The notes below the pieces were generated by a model, which saw only the letters and a program-made list of their open reading frames with translations, did no database searches and had not been told where the DNA came from. From a virus, in IMG/VR virus record IMGVR_UViG_3300043774_000814, positions 1-40,320 of that record: a stretch of 40,320 bases of DNA, one strand, 5' to 3'. The position numbers and the translations under genes were made by a program. Of this stretch, positions 1-8,360 are shown piece by piece; positions within the stretch are counted from its first letter, which is position 1, and each line of letters begins with the position of its first letter.

Positions 1-149
1 GGAGCAGTTTCTGGCTCTGCTGCGCGAGCGGGAAGAGCAAATCGCCCGCATGGTCGAAGACCCTTGGCGGTATGGCTGGCTGAATCCAGCCTGGGAGCGG
101 GCGGATGCGGCTTATGCGGAGCTGCGGGAGAGATTCCCGAAGGGCGTCA
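1..149. repeat. Terminal redundancy (circular contig overlap), left copy
   Basis: This segment recurs at the right end of the window with one mismatch (G at 127, T at 40298). The terminase reading frame passes through both copies without a break, so the ends join into a circle of about 40,171 bp. The mismatch changes one arginine codon for another. It may be an assembly overlap or a true terminal repeat; the sequence alone cannot separate these. Confidence 0.9.
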
Positions 150-1600
150 CGGAGCTGCTTATCCTCGGCGGCAACCGCTCGGGCAAGTCGCGTTACTTTG
201 CACGGAAGGCGATGCAGCATTTGGTGAACACGCCGGGCGCAAAAGTGTGGTGCCTGCAATCCACCGAAGCGGCATCCATCCAAAACCAACAGCCGTATTT
301 GTGGGAATACCTGCCGAAAGAATGGAAACCCTCCGCCAGCGGCAAGCTCAAAAAGGGCGCGGTGGCAAATATCACCTACTCGCAGAAAGGCGGCTTCACC
401 GAAAACAGCTTCGTGCTGCCGAATGGCTCGCAGTGCTGGTTCAAGTTCTATTCGATGGATGTCACTAGTATAGAAGGTGCTGAGTTAAATTTTTGCTGGG
501 CAGACGAGCTAGTGACCCCTGACTGGTTGGAAGCCCTTCGTTTTAGGCTACTTACGCGAGACGGTGAACTCGGCATCGGCTTTACGCCGGTAGAGGGCTA
601 CACCACGACCGTCAAAGAATACCTCGATGGAGCAAAGACATTGGAAGAATGCGACGCCCCGCTCCTGCCGCGCTACCGCGATGGCAACTTGATCGGCTTG
701 GAGACCGTTCCCCGCATCCAGCAATGCACCCGCGAGAAAGCCCGCGTCGTGTATTTCCACACCGCCGACAACCCCTACGGCAACCCCGAGGCCATGGAGA
801 CGGAGCTACGCGGCAGCAACCGCGAGCGAATCTTGATGCGTGCCTATGGCGTGCCGACCAAGGCGAGGATGTCGATGTTTCCAAAATTCCGCGAGAATGT
901 GCATGTCGTCCCGCACGACAAAATTCCCAAGGAGGGAACCGTCTTCCATTTTGTCGATCCCGGCGAAGGCAAAGCGTGGGCCATGTTGTGGATTCGATTT
1001 ACTCCAGACAACCGTTGCTGGATTTACCGCGAATGGCCAAACCAACTGGAATACATCGAAGGTGTCGGCTACCCCGGCCCGTGGGCTGAGGCCGATGGCA
1101 AGCTCGAAGACGGCCGCCCTGGTCCCGCGCAAAAAGCCTGCTGCTGGTTTGGATTCAAAGAATACAAAGCCGTCATCGAAGCTGCTGAGAAAGCCGATGA
1201 AATCGCCAAGGTCGAAGAGCGCTGGATGGATTCTCGCTACGGCAATACGCCCACCATGACGGAAGAAGGCGTTCGCACCCTCATCGAACAATGCGACGAC
1301 CGTATGGGCTTAGACTTTAAGGCCACCTCCGGCAAAGCCATCACCGAAGGCGTCGGCATCATCAACGATTGGCTCGCCTTCGACGAGGAGCGGCCGCTTG
1401 GGTCGGATAACTCCCCGAAACTCTACATCAGCGAGCGGTGCAAAAACCTCATCTACTCGCTTAAAACTTGGACCGGCAAAGACGGCAAACACGGCGCAAC
1501 CAAAGACTGGATCGATGTTCTCCGCTACATCGTTCTCGCCAGGGATGTCGAATATGTGGACCCAGAATCCCTCCGCACCCGAGGAGGCGGGTGCTATTGA
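2..1600 (+). CDS. terL: Terminase large subunit, C-terminal 532 residues (gene continues from the right end)
   Basis: ATP-driven DNA-packaging motor and nuclease that cuts concatemers and pumps DNA through the portal. Joined to the 5' part at the right end it is 569 residues, a normal length. Walker A GGNRSGKS lies near full-length residues 93-100 and a Walker B NFCWADE near 200-206. The C-terminal nuclease shows FVDPGEGKAW near 356 (first acidic residue), an MDSR stretch near 395 and a late DWID near 547, as in RNase H-fold terminases. An internal ATG at 50 is only an apparent start: reading is open to the left edge and the true ATG is at 40062. The stop codon lies inside a TTGACA string discussed under findings. 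Identity is secure; the packaging type (pac or cos) is not visible. Confidence 0.95.
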   Translation, partial: EQFLALLREREEQIARMVEDPWRYGWLNPAWERADAAYAELRERFPKGVTELLILGGNRSGKSRYFARKAMQHLVNTPGAKVWCLQSTEAASIQNQQPYLWEYLPKEWKPSASGKLKKGAVANITYSQKGGFTENSFVLPNGSQCWFKFYSMDVTSIEGAELNFCWADELVTPDWLEALRFRLLTRDGELGIGFTPVEGYTTTVKEYLDGAKTLEECDAPLLPRYRDGNLIGLETVPRIQQCTREKARVVYFHTADNPYGNPEAMETELRGSNRERILMRAYGVPTKARMSMFPKFRENVHVVPHDKIPKEGTVFHFVDPGEGKAWAMLWIRFTPDNRCWIYREWPNQLEYIEGVGYPGPWAEADGKLEDGRPGPAQKACCWFGFKEYKAVIEAAEKADEIAKVEERWMDSRYGNTPTMTEEGVRTLIEQCDDRMGLDFKATSGKAITEGVGIINDWLAFDEERPLGSDNSPKLYISERCKNLIYSLKTWTGKDGKHGATKDWIDVLRYIVLARDVEYVDPESLRTRGGGCY

Positions 1601-1626
1601 CACCCGCCCCCTATAATCAAAGTCGC

Positions 1627-1779
1627 ATGAAACTTCTCCGCCGCCGCGATGTCATGGCCCGCCTGGGCGTCACTGCAAAGCAAATCACCAAACTCATCGA
1701 CTCGGGCATTCTCCGCCCGATCTGCAAACGCGGATGCCGCGCCTGGTATCGCGCCGCTGATTTAGAAAAACTCGCATGA
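1627..1779 (+). CDS. Small AlpA/MerR-type helix-turn-helix protein
   Basis: A 50-residue basic protein that looks like a lone winged-helix/HTH domain of the excisionase-AlpA kind. It begins LLRRRDVMARLGVTAKQITK (recognition helix) and ends with a short wing and RAADLEKLA, the usual end of this fold, where the helix after the wing reads the substrate. It likely binds DNA as a small regulator or packaging accessory. It follows terminase by 26 bases, and its last codons overlap the next gene (ATGA). The ATG at 1627 is chosen because the frame upstream lies inside terminase. A second small HTH protein of similar kind is encoded at 33454. Confidence 0.7.
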   Translation: MKLLRRRDVMARLGVTAKQITKLIDSGILRPICKRGCRAWYRAADLEKLA

Positions 1780-2042
1780 ACGAAAAACGAATCCGATTTG
1801 ATGGCACCCTGAGCCGAAACAAAAAACAGGAAAAGCCAACGCAGCCTTCGCATAAAGGCTCCTGCACCATCGAGGGCGTTGCCTACTGGATCAGTGGCTA
1901 TGTCAACGAGAACCGCGACAGCGGTGAGAAGTATTTCAAGCTCTACTTCGAGCCAAAGAAAACCGAAGCGACAAGCGAAGCCTCGCCCGCCGCAGAGCCA
2001 GTTGCCGTGCCGCTCTCCGAGTCTCCCGACATTCCCTTTTGA
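1776..2042 (+). CDS. Hypothetical small protein
   Basis: Not recognised. 88 residues: a basic, Lys/Gln-rich N-terminus, a central segment with CTIEGVAYWISGYVNENRD that reads like a small beta-sheet domain, and a Ser/Ala/Glu/Pro-rich C-terminal tail ending in DIPF. A tail like DIPF resembles the acidic C-terminal tips of single-stranded DNA-binding proteins, which dock partner proteins, and the YWISGYVNEN core is OB-like, but this is only suggestive. The start overlaps the previous stop (ATGA), which supports the gene and its start, and the stop overlaps the next start. Confidence 0.7.
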   Translation: MNEKRIRFDGTLSRNKKQEKPTQPSHKGSCTIEGVAYWISGYVNENRDSGEKYFKLYFEPKKTEATSEASPAAEPVAVPLSESPDIPF

Positions 2043-2293
2043 TGAGTGCCGAAGACCTACAAGCCGCATGGTGCGTGCCGCCCGAGGAACTCTGGTTCCG
2101 CAGCGTCATCGCAAAAATAACCGACGCCATCGAAGACGCCGCCGAGATTACCTGCATGCCGCAAACGGCACAGAACCCCGGCCTGCTCGCCCACAGCGCA
2201 GGCGGCTTGGAAGCCCTTCGCACCTTGCGCGAAGAGATCGAGCGCACCCGCGCCGAGGCATTCCAAAACAAATTTCGACAGGCAGACGCATAA
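2042..2293 (+). CDS. Hypothetical small helical protein
   Basis: Not recognised. 83 residues, mostly helical, with LRTLREEIERTRAEAFQNK at the end, a likely coiled coil. The ATG at 2042 shares its A with the preceding TGA stop; a TTG one codon earlier is the only other nearby choice. It is the last gene before a 383-base gap, so it closes the terminase operon segment. The codon use is like that of its neighbours. Confidence 0.65.
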   Translation: MSAEDLQAAWCVPPEELWFRSVIAKITDAIEDAAEITCMPQTAQNPGLLAHSAGGLEALRTLREEIERTRAEAFQNKFRQADA

Positions 2294-2451
2294 CACGGAT
2301 GAGCGGCAGTGGAGCATGGCTTCGACCCGCCGCATCGAGGTCGGGAGTGGACAAAATCGCAAGCGATGGCAAATGCCATGGGCGATCCACGCAACCTTGA
2401 AACCCGGCGTTTGAAAAGGGAGCGCGCACCCGTCCCTGTCTTCTTCCCCCT

Positions 2452-2478
2452 CTCCGTGCTCTCTGTGTCCTCTGTGGT
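2452..2478 (-). repeat. ACCACAGAGG interspersed repeat, copy 1 (inverted)
   Basis: On the minus strand it reads ACCACAGAGGACACAGAGAG and then CACGGAG. It matches 26 of 27 bases of the copies at 34924 and 39216. Translated, it would give TTEDTESTE, the same peptide as the other copies, but it faces away from any gene here. Confidence 0.85.
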
Positions 2479-2488
2479 CAAATCTTTT

Positions 2489-2540
2489 TAGCGCCCGTTA
2501 GCGCCCATTTAGTCCCGTTAGCACCCGTTGCGCCCGAAGC
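2489..2540 (+). repeat. Degenerate tandem repeat (GCGCCCGTTAG-like)
   Basis: About five imperfect units of roughly ten bases, based on TTAGCGCCCG, TTAGCGCCCA, TTAGTCCCG, TTAGCACCCG and TTGCGCCCG. They follow directly after the inverted interspersed repeat and lie upstream of the scaffold gene. The function is unknown; iterated protein-binding sites are possible. Confidence 0.55.
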
Positions 2541-2676
2541 CTCTTCCGCTCTGCAAATTTGGCGGGCAGATTCCGATTTACCGCGAGTGCTGAACTACTC
2601 GCCGCCAGTGCGTGGAACCCGTGCGTGCTGGCAACCACCTTAGTTCTGACACCGCGACTTGGACGCAACACAAACC

Positions 2677-3729
2677 ATGGAACAGACAGAAACAGCATTC
2701 AGCATCGGCGAAGTCATCGACCAGTTGGGCATCAAACTCCCGACCGTAGATGAGACTCCGGCGGCCCCCGAAGCCGACCAGGAAGCAGTCGCGGATGAGA
2801 CCCCTACTGACAACACCCCAGAAGATCAGCCCGAAGACGCCGATCCCGCCGAGTCCACCGAGGATTCGTCTGATCCGTCCGATTCGACTGAACAACCCGA
2901 AGACGCCACCGAGGAAGATGCCGATGAGGCCGCCGAGGAAGACCCCGAGTCTGCCGAAGCACCCGCCGTGAAGAAGCTCGCCAAGCGAGTGGACAAGCTC
3001 ACCGCCCGCGCCAAAAGCGCCGAGGAGCAAGCCACCACGCTGCAAGCCGAACTCGCCGCCGCCAAGGATGCGCTCACTCGCGCCCAGCCGATTGTATTGC
3101 AAGATGCAGCCGACCCGCTGGCCGATGTGACCAGCGCCGAAGCCCTCGAAGGCCGCATCGCTGCCGCCAATACCGTGCTCGACAATGTGCCCGATCTCAT
3201 TGCGAAGGCCGACTACGAAGGCGGCGAAGTGGAAGTGCCTATGGGAGACGGCAGCACCCGCAAGTTCACGAAGCAAGAGCTTCAAGAGCGCCTGCGAGTC
3301 GCCCGCCAGATTCTCAAGGCCGAGCCAGCACGCCGGAACTACCTCGCCCAGCGCGAGAGTTTCCAGCAGGAAGCCCGGCAGGTTTACCCCGAGTTGTTTC
3401 AAGAACAATCCCAGGCCAGGCAGATGATGATGGCTACGCTCCAAGCGTATCCCGGCATCGCCAAGCTACCGAATCTGGAGCTGATCATCGGTGACGCTAT
3501 TCGTGGACAAGCCCTCCGCTTCCAGCAAGCCGAGGCCATCCAAAAGAAAGCCGCCACAGCCAAGGCCAAGCCTGCCGCACCGGTAGCCGCCAAGCCAGCC
3601 GTAGCCCCAAAAGTTGTCAGTCCCTCAGCCGCACCCAAGACCAAATCCCAAGCCGACCCGCTCGAAGCGTTGAAGAAGTCTGGAAACCGTGACGCCGCCG
3701 AAAATTTCGTCGCATCACTTTTCAACTAA
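2677..3729 (+). CDS. Capsid scaffold / assembly protein
   Basis: A 350-residue acidic protein lying just before the major capsid gene, where scaffolds lie. Residues about 20-100 are very rich in Glu, Asp, Pro and Thr. Next comes a coiled coil (KKLAKRVDKLTARAKSAEEQ onward, about 105-150), a helical middle, and an Ala/Lys/Pro-rich tail with a basic end (about 295-350). This acidic head, coiled middle and basic capsid-binding tail is the usual scaffold design. The ATG at 2677 is preferred over a TTG six codons upstream. There is no Shine-Dalgarno; the leader is ACGCAACACAAACC. The role is inferred from position and composition, not from a specific motif. Confidence 0.8.
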   Translation: MEQTETAFSIGEVIDQLGIKLPTVDETPAAPEADQEAVADETPTDNTPEDQPEDADPAESTEDSSDPSDSTEQPEDATEEDADEAAEEDPESAEAPAVKKLAKRVDKLTARAKSAEEQATTLQAELAAAKDALTRAQPIVLQDAADPLADVTSAEALEGRIAAANTVLDNVPDLIAKADYEGGEVEVPMGDGSTRKFTKQELQERLRVARQILKAEPARRNYLAQRESFQQEARQVYPELFQEQSQARQMMMATLQAYPGIAKLPNLELIIGDAIRGQALRFQQAEAIQKKAATAKAKPAAPVAAKPAVAPKVVSPSAAPKTKSQADPLEALKKSGNRDAAENFVASLFN

Positions 3730-3765
3730 CCAACCCCAAAAACTTAAACCCCCAAAACTACTACT

Positions 3766-4776
3766 ATGCCAGCAACCCCCATCACTACAGTCAAAGGCCA
3801 ACGCGAGGATCTTTCCGACGCGATGGTCCTCATCGAACCCGGCGACACCCCCCTGTTCTCAATGTGCAAGAAGGCAAAGGAGCCTCAAAATGTTCTTTTT
3901 CAGTGGCCCGCCGACCGTTACAACGACCCGCAGACAGCAGGCGTCCTCGCTGCCGAGGATGTCTCGAGCTTCGACGACCAGCACGCGAACCGCGAACTCC
4001 TCTCGGGCCGAATTCAGAAGGTGCGCCGTGCGTTCCAAGTGGACGACCTTGTGGAGCAAGTCTCTGATTTAGCAGGAGTTGGCCGCAAGCAGGCTTTCAA
4101 CAAGTCCGCTGCCAAAGCCCTCGTTGAGCTGAAGATCGACATCGAGGCCATCATGGGCTCCGACAACGACAGCCAAGTTCAATCCGGCACGAACCCCTAC
4201 AAGACCCGTGGCGTTGGCTCATGGATCAGCTCGACCGCGCAGTCCGATTTGGCCACAGCCGTTCCCGCTGCATTCCGCACTCCAGCCGCTTCGATCAACA
4301 CGACCGTCACCACTTCTCTCACCGAGAACAATGTCATCGATGTGCTTCAGAGCATCTACGGCGTGCGCCGCGCTCGTCGCAACTACGACCTCGTTTGCGG
4401 CACCAGCCTCAAGCGTGCGTTCACAAACTTCATCCGCACTCAGACTGGCTCGACAAATGTCATGTCCAGCGTCCGTGCCTTCAACAGCAATGTTGAGGAC
4501 AAAAAAATCGTGAACACGATTGATATTTATGAAGGTGATTTTGGAATTTTGAGCCTTCATGTTTCCACCTACCTCGCTCATGGCGCGGCAGCAGCCGTCT
4601 CGGCCGCTCGCGGCTATGTGCTCGACATGGACCTCCTCTCCATCGGCTTCAATCGCAAGCCTCGCATGGAAGAGCTTGAAGACCGTGGCGGTGGCCGCCG
4701 TGGCTTCTGCGACGCCATCTTCGGCGTAGCGGTCTCGAACCCGCAGGTTCTCGGAAAATTCGCGGCTACCGCGTAA
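3766..4776 (+). CDS. Major capsid protein (SU10/DUF5309-like)
   Basis: A 336-residue protein that forms the icosahedral shell. It opens with TVKGQREDLSDAMVLIEPGD followed by TPLFSMCKKAKE, the signature N-terminus of the SU10-like capsid family. It continues through QVSDLAGVGRK and a long Ser/Thr/Asn-rich central domain, and ends with a GRRGFCDAIFGVAVSNPQVL segment. The fold is expected to be HK97-type. It follows the scaffold and precedes the portal. The leader of 36 bases is almost only A and C (AACCCCAAAAACTTAAACCC) and lacks a Shine-Dalgarno sequence, as for other first genes after a gap in this phage. Confidence 0.88.
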   Translation: MPATPITTVKGQREDLSDAMVLIEPGDTPLFSMCKKAKEPQNVLFQWPADRYNDPQTAGVLAAEDVSSFDDQHANRELLSGRIQKVRRAFQVDDLVEQVSDLAGVGRKQAFNKSAAKALVELKIDIEAIMGSDNDSQVQSGTNPYKTRGVGSWISSTAQSDLATAVPAAFRTPAASINTTVTTSLTENNVIDVLQSIYGVRRARRNYDLVCGTSLKRAFTNFIRTQTGSTNVMSSVRAFNSNVEDKKIVNTIDIYEGDFGILSLHVSTYLAHGAAAAVSAARGYVLDMDLLSIGFNRKPRMEELEDRGGGRRGFCDAIFGVAVSNPQVLGKFAATA

Positions 4777-4858
4777 TCCCGCCCCCCAGCCCTTGCCGGT
4801 GGCCTACTCGAAATGGGGAAGCCACCGGCAATCGGGGCAGGGATTCAGCTTTCACACA

Positions 4859-5206
4859 ATGGAAATACTCAAAGAAGCGTTAAGCGACATCCCCGGCGAA
4901 GTGGCCGAGGGCGTAAAGAACGAGCTCCTCGCCCAGTGGAACTCCAAGGCTGTGCAGGCCGATGCCCGCCAGCACCTCATCGCCGCCGACCACGCCAAGC
5001 AAGACCTCCGCGCCATCGAGGGCGTAGGCGCTTTGACTCTCTCCATCGACGCGCAGATTTACCACTTCTGGAACTGGCAGCTCCCCGGTTGCTGGAACGA
5101 CCCAGACTTCATCCCATGGTTCAAGCGAAACTACCCCCAGTGCGTCGTCAAGTGCGGCGGCACAGGCAAGACCATGCTCCTCATGCCGGGCCTCAAAGCA
5201 GCATGA
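4859..5206 (+). CDS. Hypothetical head-region protein
   Basis: Not recognised. 115 residues: a charged helical N-terminus (MEILKEALSDIPGEVAEGVK), a middle with DAQIYHFWNWQLPGCWNDPD, and a C-terminus with VVKCGGTGKTMLLMPGLKAA. The GGTGKTM string resembles a P-loop by chance; the protein is too small for a P-loop NTPase and lacks a Walker B. The ATG at 4859 is preferred over an upstream TTG at 4793 because the upstream codons look non-coding. It may be a head decoration or completion protein judging by place. The stop overlaps the next start (ATGA). Confidence 0.65.
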   Translation: MEILKEALSDIPGEVAEGVKNELLAQWNSKAVQADARQHLIAADHAKQDLRAIEGVGALTLSIDAQIYHFWNWQLPGCWNDPDFIPWFKRNYPQCVVKCGGTGKTMLLMPGLKAA

Positions 5207-5319
5207 CAAATCTTTTTGCCAGTTCACGCATTGCGGCGGGGTTTGTTTTCTCTGGTTATTCATACGCGCTGGCCGTAACCGCATTAAAAGCGGCCTCTGG
5301 CAACTCTTTCATCGCATGA
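5203..5319 (+). CDS. Very small membrane-like protein
   Basis: 38 residues, MTNLFASSRIAAGFVFSGYS and onward, with one weakly hydrophobic stretch (about 9-30) that could cross a membrane. It starts by ATGA overlap with the gene before and its stop overlaps the portal start by ATGA, so it bridges two genes exactly. That coupling is the main support; no function is recognised. The overlap may serve mainly to deliver ribosomes to the portal start. Confidence 0.5.
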   Translation: MTNLFASSRIAAGFVFSGYSYALAVTALKAASGNSFIA

Positions 5320-7409
5320 AGTCCTACGACGACGAGCCAGACCGCGACACGAAGTATTGGGTAGGCCAGCTCACCGAAGCCGCCACCGATGGCAGTTGGT
5401 TCTCCGCCGTGCGGTCTCGCAACTACGACACCCGCATGTCGCTCTGGGACGGGCAGTCCTCGGATGGCAAGAAGTGGGCTGAAAATCTGGGCAAAAACCC
5501 ATTTCCATGGAATGGGTCGAGCGACAGCCGCATCCGCCTCGCCGACCTGGTTTGCAACCGCGAGACCCAGCTTTGCCTCACCTCCACCTTTGCCGCCCGC
5601 CTGCAGATGATGCCGGTGGAGTCCACAGACGCCATGTCCCGCACCGCCGCCGAGTCTGTGCTAAAGTGGATGCTCTTCACCCACTGCGCCTCCGACCTCC
5701 GGCGTGAACTCGAACTCGCCCTCAACATCCGCGCCACCTACGGCCTCGCCGTGATGGGCGTGTTTTGGAAAACCACGACACGCATTGAGGAAAAATCCGT
5801 CTCCCTCGAAGACATCATCCTGATGGCCCAAGAGCAAGGCGACCCAAACTCGCCGCTCGCCATGCTCATCGGCGCAATCCTTGATCCACTCCAAGAGGAA
5901 GTGGCTATCGAGATGGCCGAGCAATTTGCCCCCGGCACCGGCACGGCCGCCAATATCCGCAAGCTCCGCGAAGGCGGCACGGTGGAATACACCGAGCCCT
6001 ACATTTTCGAGAGCAAGCCCGAGTGGACGGCGTTGGAGCCTTTCAACGACATCATTTTCCCCACCGCCACCTACGACCTGCAACGCGCCCCCTGGATCGC
6101 CCGCCGCGAAATGGTGACTTGCGAGGAGCTGGAAGAGCGCACCGTCACCGAAGGCTACCCCTACGAATTTTACGAGAAGGCCGAGAACTACAAGGGCGCA
6201 AGCCTCTGGCCCGTCTATTCGCAGCAAAACCACAACCGCCGCGACAGCATACTTTGGCAAGACCACCGCGACCTGGTGGAAATCTGGCATGTCTATTCCA
6301 AGGAGACGGATGAGAAGACCGGCGCGACAAAGGTCATGTGCCGCGTCATGCATCCAAATGTGGACATCTTTGCCAAGGAGGAGATTTCCCCCTACTCGCA
6401 CGGTGAATATCCCTTCATCGAGTTGGCCCGCGAGCGTGTAAGCCGGTGCATCCTCGAAGCTCGTGGCATCCCCGAGATCGTTTCGACGATGCAGGCCGAG
6501 ATCAAAACCCAGCGCGACTATCGCACAGACCGCGCCGGAATCGCCATCCTGCCCCCCATGCGCGTGCCTGCCAATCGTGGCAAGCTCGACATCATCCTTG
6601 GCCCCGCCGTGCAAATACCCGAGCGCCGCCCGAATGAGTTTGGCTGGATGCAGCCGCCGCCCTTTGACCAGGGCACCATCGAGATCGAACGCGCCGTGCG
6701 CCGCGATGTGAATGAATACTTCGGCATGGCAGGCGATGGAGTCGATCCCAATTATGTCGCCCTCGTCACTCAGCACACGGTGGACCGCTGGCTCCGCGAC
6801 TTCAAGGCCATCGTCACGCAGACCTACCAGCTTATGCAGCAATACATGCTGCCGGTGCAAATCCTCCGCGTTTCCGGCGGACAGGCTCTCCCCTTCCAAG
6901 CCGACCGCGAAAGCATCCAAGGCAAGTTCGACCTCATCATTGATTGGGACGCCAAGAACCTCGACGCCGAAGCCCTCGGCGTGAAGCTGAACTATATCTC
7001 CCAGGCCATCGTCCCAATGGATGTCGCCGGTGTCATCGACCGCGCCGGGCTCGTCAAATTCATCATGGCTGCGGTTGACCCAAACCTCGCCGATATTTTG
7101 GTGCGCGACCCCGGCCCCGCCGCCGCCATGGAGGCCAACGAAGAACAACTCGCCTTCACAAAAATCGCCGCAGGCACCGAGCCCGAGTTGCCGCAAGAAG
7201 GGCAGAACCACCAGCTCCGCGCCCAAGTTCTCCAAGGCATCATCCAAGCCAACCCCGCCCTGCAACAACGCATCCAGCAAGACGAGATTTTCCGCAACAT
7301 GATCGAGGCGCGAATGAAGGGTTTTAACTTCCAGCTTCAACAACAGCAAAACGCCCAGATAGGCCGCCAAGGCACCCTGCCCGCGTTGCAACAAGGAGGC
7401 CCACAATGA
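5316..7409 (+). CDS. Portal (head-tail connector) protein
   Basis: A 697-residue portal forming the dodecameric ring at one vertex, through which DNA is packaged and ejected. It has an N-terminal WDGQSSDGKKWAENLGKNPF region, the clip and wing region with SKPEWTALEPFNDIIFPTAT (about 230-250), a LVEIWHVYSKETDE beta segment typical of long portals of short-tailed phages (about 320), a stem/crown region with QAEIKTQRDYRTDRAGIA (about 390-410), and a Gln-rich C-terminal helical tail (LQQQQNAQIGR) as in portal barrels. Its length, its position after the capsid, and overlap with the next neck gene (ATGA, with AGGAGG before it) support the call. Confidence 0.9.
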   Translation: MKSYDDEPDRDTKYWVGQLTEAATDGSWFSAVRSRNYDTRMSLWDGQSSDGKKWAENLGKNPFPWNGSSDSRIRLADLVCNRETQLCLTSTFAARLQMMPVESTDAMSRTAAESVLKWMLFTHCASDLRRELELALNIRATYGLAVMGVFWKTTTRIEEKSVSLEDIILMAQEQGDPNSPLAMLIGAILDPLQEEVAIEMAEQFAPGTGTAANIRKLREGGTVEYTEPYIFESKPEWTALEPFNDIIFPTATYDLQRAPWIARREMVTCEELEERTVTEGYPYEFYEKAENYKGASLWPVYSQQNHNRRDSILWQDHRDLVEIWHVYSKETDEKTGATKVMCRVMHPNVDIFAKEEISPYSHGEYPFIELARERVSRCILEARGIPEIVSTMQAEIKTQRDYRTDRAGIAILPPMRVPANRGKLDIILGPAVQIPERRPNEFGWMQPPPFDQGTIEIERAVRRDVNEYFGMAGDGVDPNYVALVTQHTVDRWLRDFKAIVTQTYQLMQQYMLPVQILRVSGGQALPFQADRESIQGKFDLIIDWDAKNLDAEALGVKLNYISQAIVPMDVAGVIDRAGLVKFIMAAVDPNLADILVRDPGPAAAMEANEEQLAFTKIAAGTEPELPQEGQNHQLRAQVLQGIIQANPALQQRIQQDEIFRNMIEARMKGFNFQLQQQQNAQIGRQGTLPALQQGGPQ

Positions 7410-8353
7410 AGGCCACTCCCTACCGCACCGTCCGCGATGGCGTGATCTCCCGCATGGGCATCGACCCCGCGCAGCCGCTCATGGCTTCGCAGGCCACGGC
7501 GCTGGCGGAGTATTTGACCACCGCTGCCGCGACGGCTTGGACATTTTTCGATTGGCCGGATGTCTATCTCACCGAGGCCCGCACGCCGGTGGGCGATGGC
7601 TACGCGCCGGGGCTTTATACCTACGAGAGCGATTATGTTGGCACGACCTCCTACATTGGCCGGGCCTTGCAGGGCTCGCAATTTGCGGACCCTGTGTGGC
7701 GGATCAAGCGCGTCACCACGACCGCAGCGGGCGATTTGCTGAATATCGACACCGCCGTAGATGTCGCGTGGAACGACCGCACGACCGCGACCTACATCGA
7801 GACCAGCACGAATGCGCCTGCGGAGGAGTTCATCCCCTACATCCCGCTTCTGGCTCCAGGGCAGAAGGCCATTGGGAATGTGCTCAAGGTTTATGACATC
7901 AAGCCCGACGAAGGCCGCGTCACGCTCTCGCTGGATTTTGTCGTCACCGAAGACCGCATCCTCATCACCGATACGGACTACATCTCCGGCCAAGTCTGGG
8001 TCGAGTTCTCGCTGCCTCAGCCGAAGTTCACTTCGACCGCTTTCAATGGCTCCACCGCTTACGCAGCGGGCGATCTCGTTTACTACAACACGACCGGCGA
8101 TTGCTACGAGGCTATCGCCGACACGACCGGCAATCTCCCGACGAATGAGGAGTTCTGGCTGCGCCACCGCATCCCTGCCTTCCTCGCCGATTACCTCAAG
8201 TTTTACAGCCTCGCCGAAACGCTTTCCGAGGACGGCCAGATGGACAAAGCCAACTACCAGTTCTCCCGCGCCGAAGGCATCCTGCAACAACGCATGGACG
8301 ACGCCTGGCTGCGCAAAGGCGAGGTGCGCCGCTACTCCGCCAGCTTCCAATAA
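7406..8353 (+). CDS. Neck / head-tail adaptor protein with a small binding module
   Basis: 315 residues directly after the portal, translated from an ATGA overlap with a strong AGGAGG eight bases upstream. The N-terminus (YRTVRDGVISRMGIDPAQPL) and the aromatic-rich AWTFFDWPDVYLTE segment resemble the adaptor or gatekeeper proteins of short-tailed phages. Residues about 210-260 (STAYAAGDLVYYNTTGDCYE, then FW) match the compact carbohydrate-binding-type fold common in virion proteins (aromatic-GD-x-V-Y...). The C-terminus is helical with YQFSRAEGILQQRMDDAWLR, as in T7 gp11-type adaptors. The exact neck role is inferred. Confidence 0.7.
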   Translation: MKATPYRTVRDGVISRMGIDPAQPLMASQATALAEYLTTAAATAWTFFDWPDVYLTEARTPVGDGYAPGLYTYESDYVGTTSYIGRALQGSQFADPVWRIKRVTTTAAGDLLNIDTAVDVAWNDRTTATYIETSTNAPAEEFIPYIPLLAPGQKAIGNVLKVYDIKPDEGRVTLSLDFVVTEDRILITDTDYISGQVWVEFSLPQPKFTSTAFNGSTAYAAGDLVYYNTTGDCYEAIADTTGNLPTNEEFWLRHRIPAFLADYLKFYSLAETLSEDGQMDKANYQFSRAEGILQQRMDDAWLRKGEVRRYSASFQ

Positions 8354-8360
8354 CCACCCC

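Larger units (their letters stand above)
2294..2676. other. Non-coding gap between terminase genes and scaffold
   Basis: No convincing gene in either strand. It holds, in order, a degenerate stretch, an inverted copy of the ACCACAGAGG interspersed repeat, a run of GCGCCCGTTAG-like units, and an A/C-rich leader ending at the scaffold ATG. The promoter of the head operon probably lies here, but no clear -35/-10 pair is seen. Confidence 0.6.

Noticed and set aside
1597-1617. Sigma-70 promoter TTGACA/TATAAT
   Set aside because: The boxes are perfect but only 9 bases apart, not 16-18; kept only as an unexplained motif.
1936-2481. Minus-strand frame beginning MTTEDTESTERGKK
   Set aside because: Begins in the interspersed repeat, but then runs antisense to two genes with good coupling; the remainder has no protein-like pattern.
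4859-5206. P-loop ATPase because of GGTGKTM
   Set aside because: The protein is too short, the motif is at the extreme C-terminus, and no Walker B is present.
5661-7406. Long minus-strand open frame (581 codons) opposite the portal
   Set aside because: An antisense shadow of a GC-rich gene; composition rich in Gly/Val/Leu/His, with no motif, opposite a clear portal.
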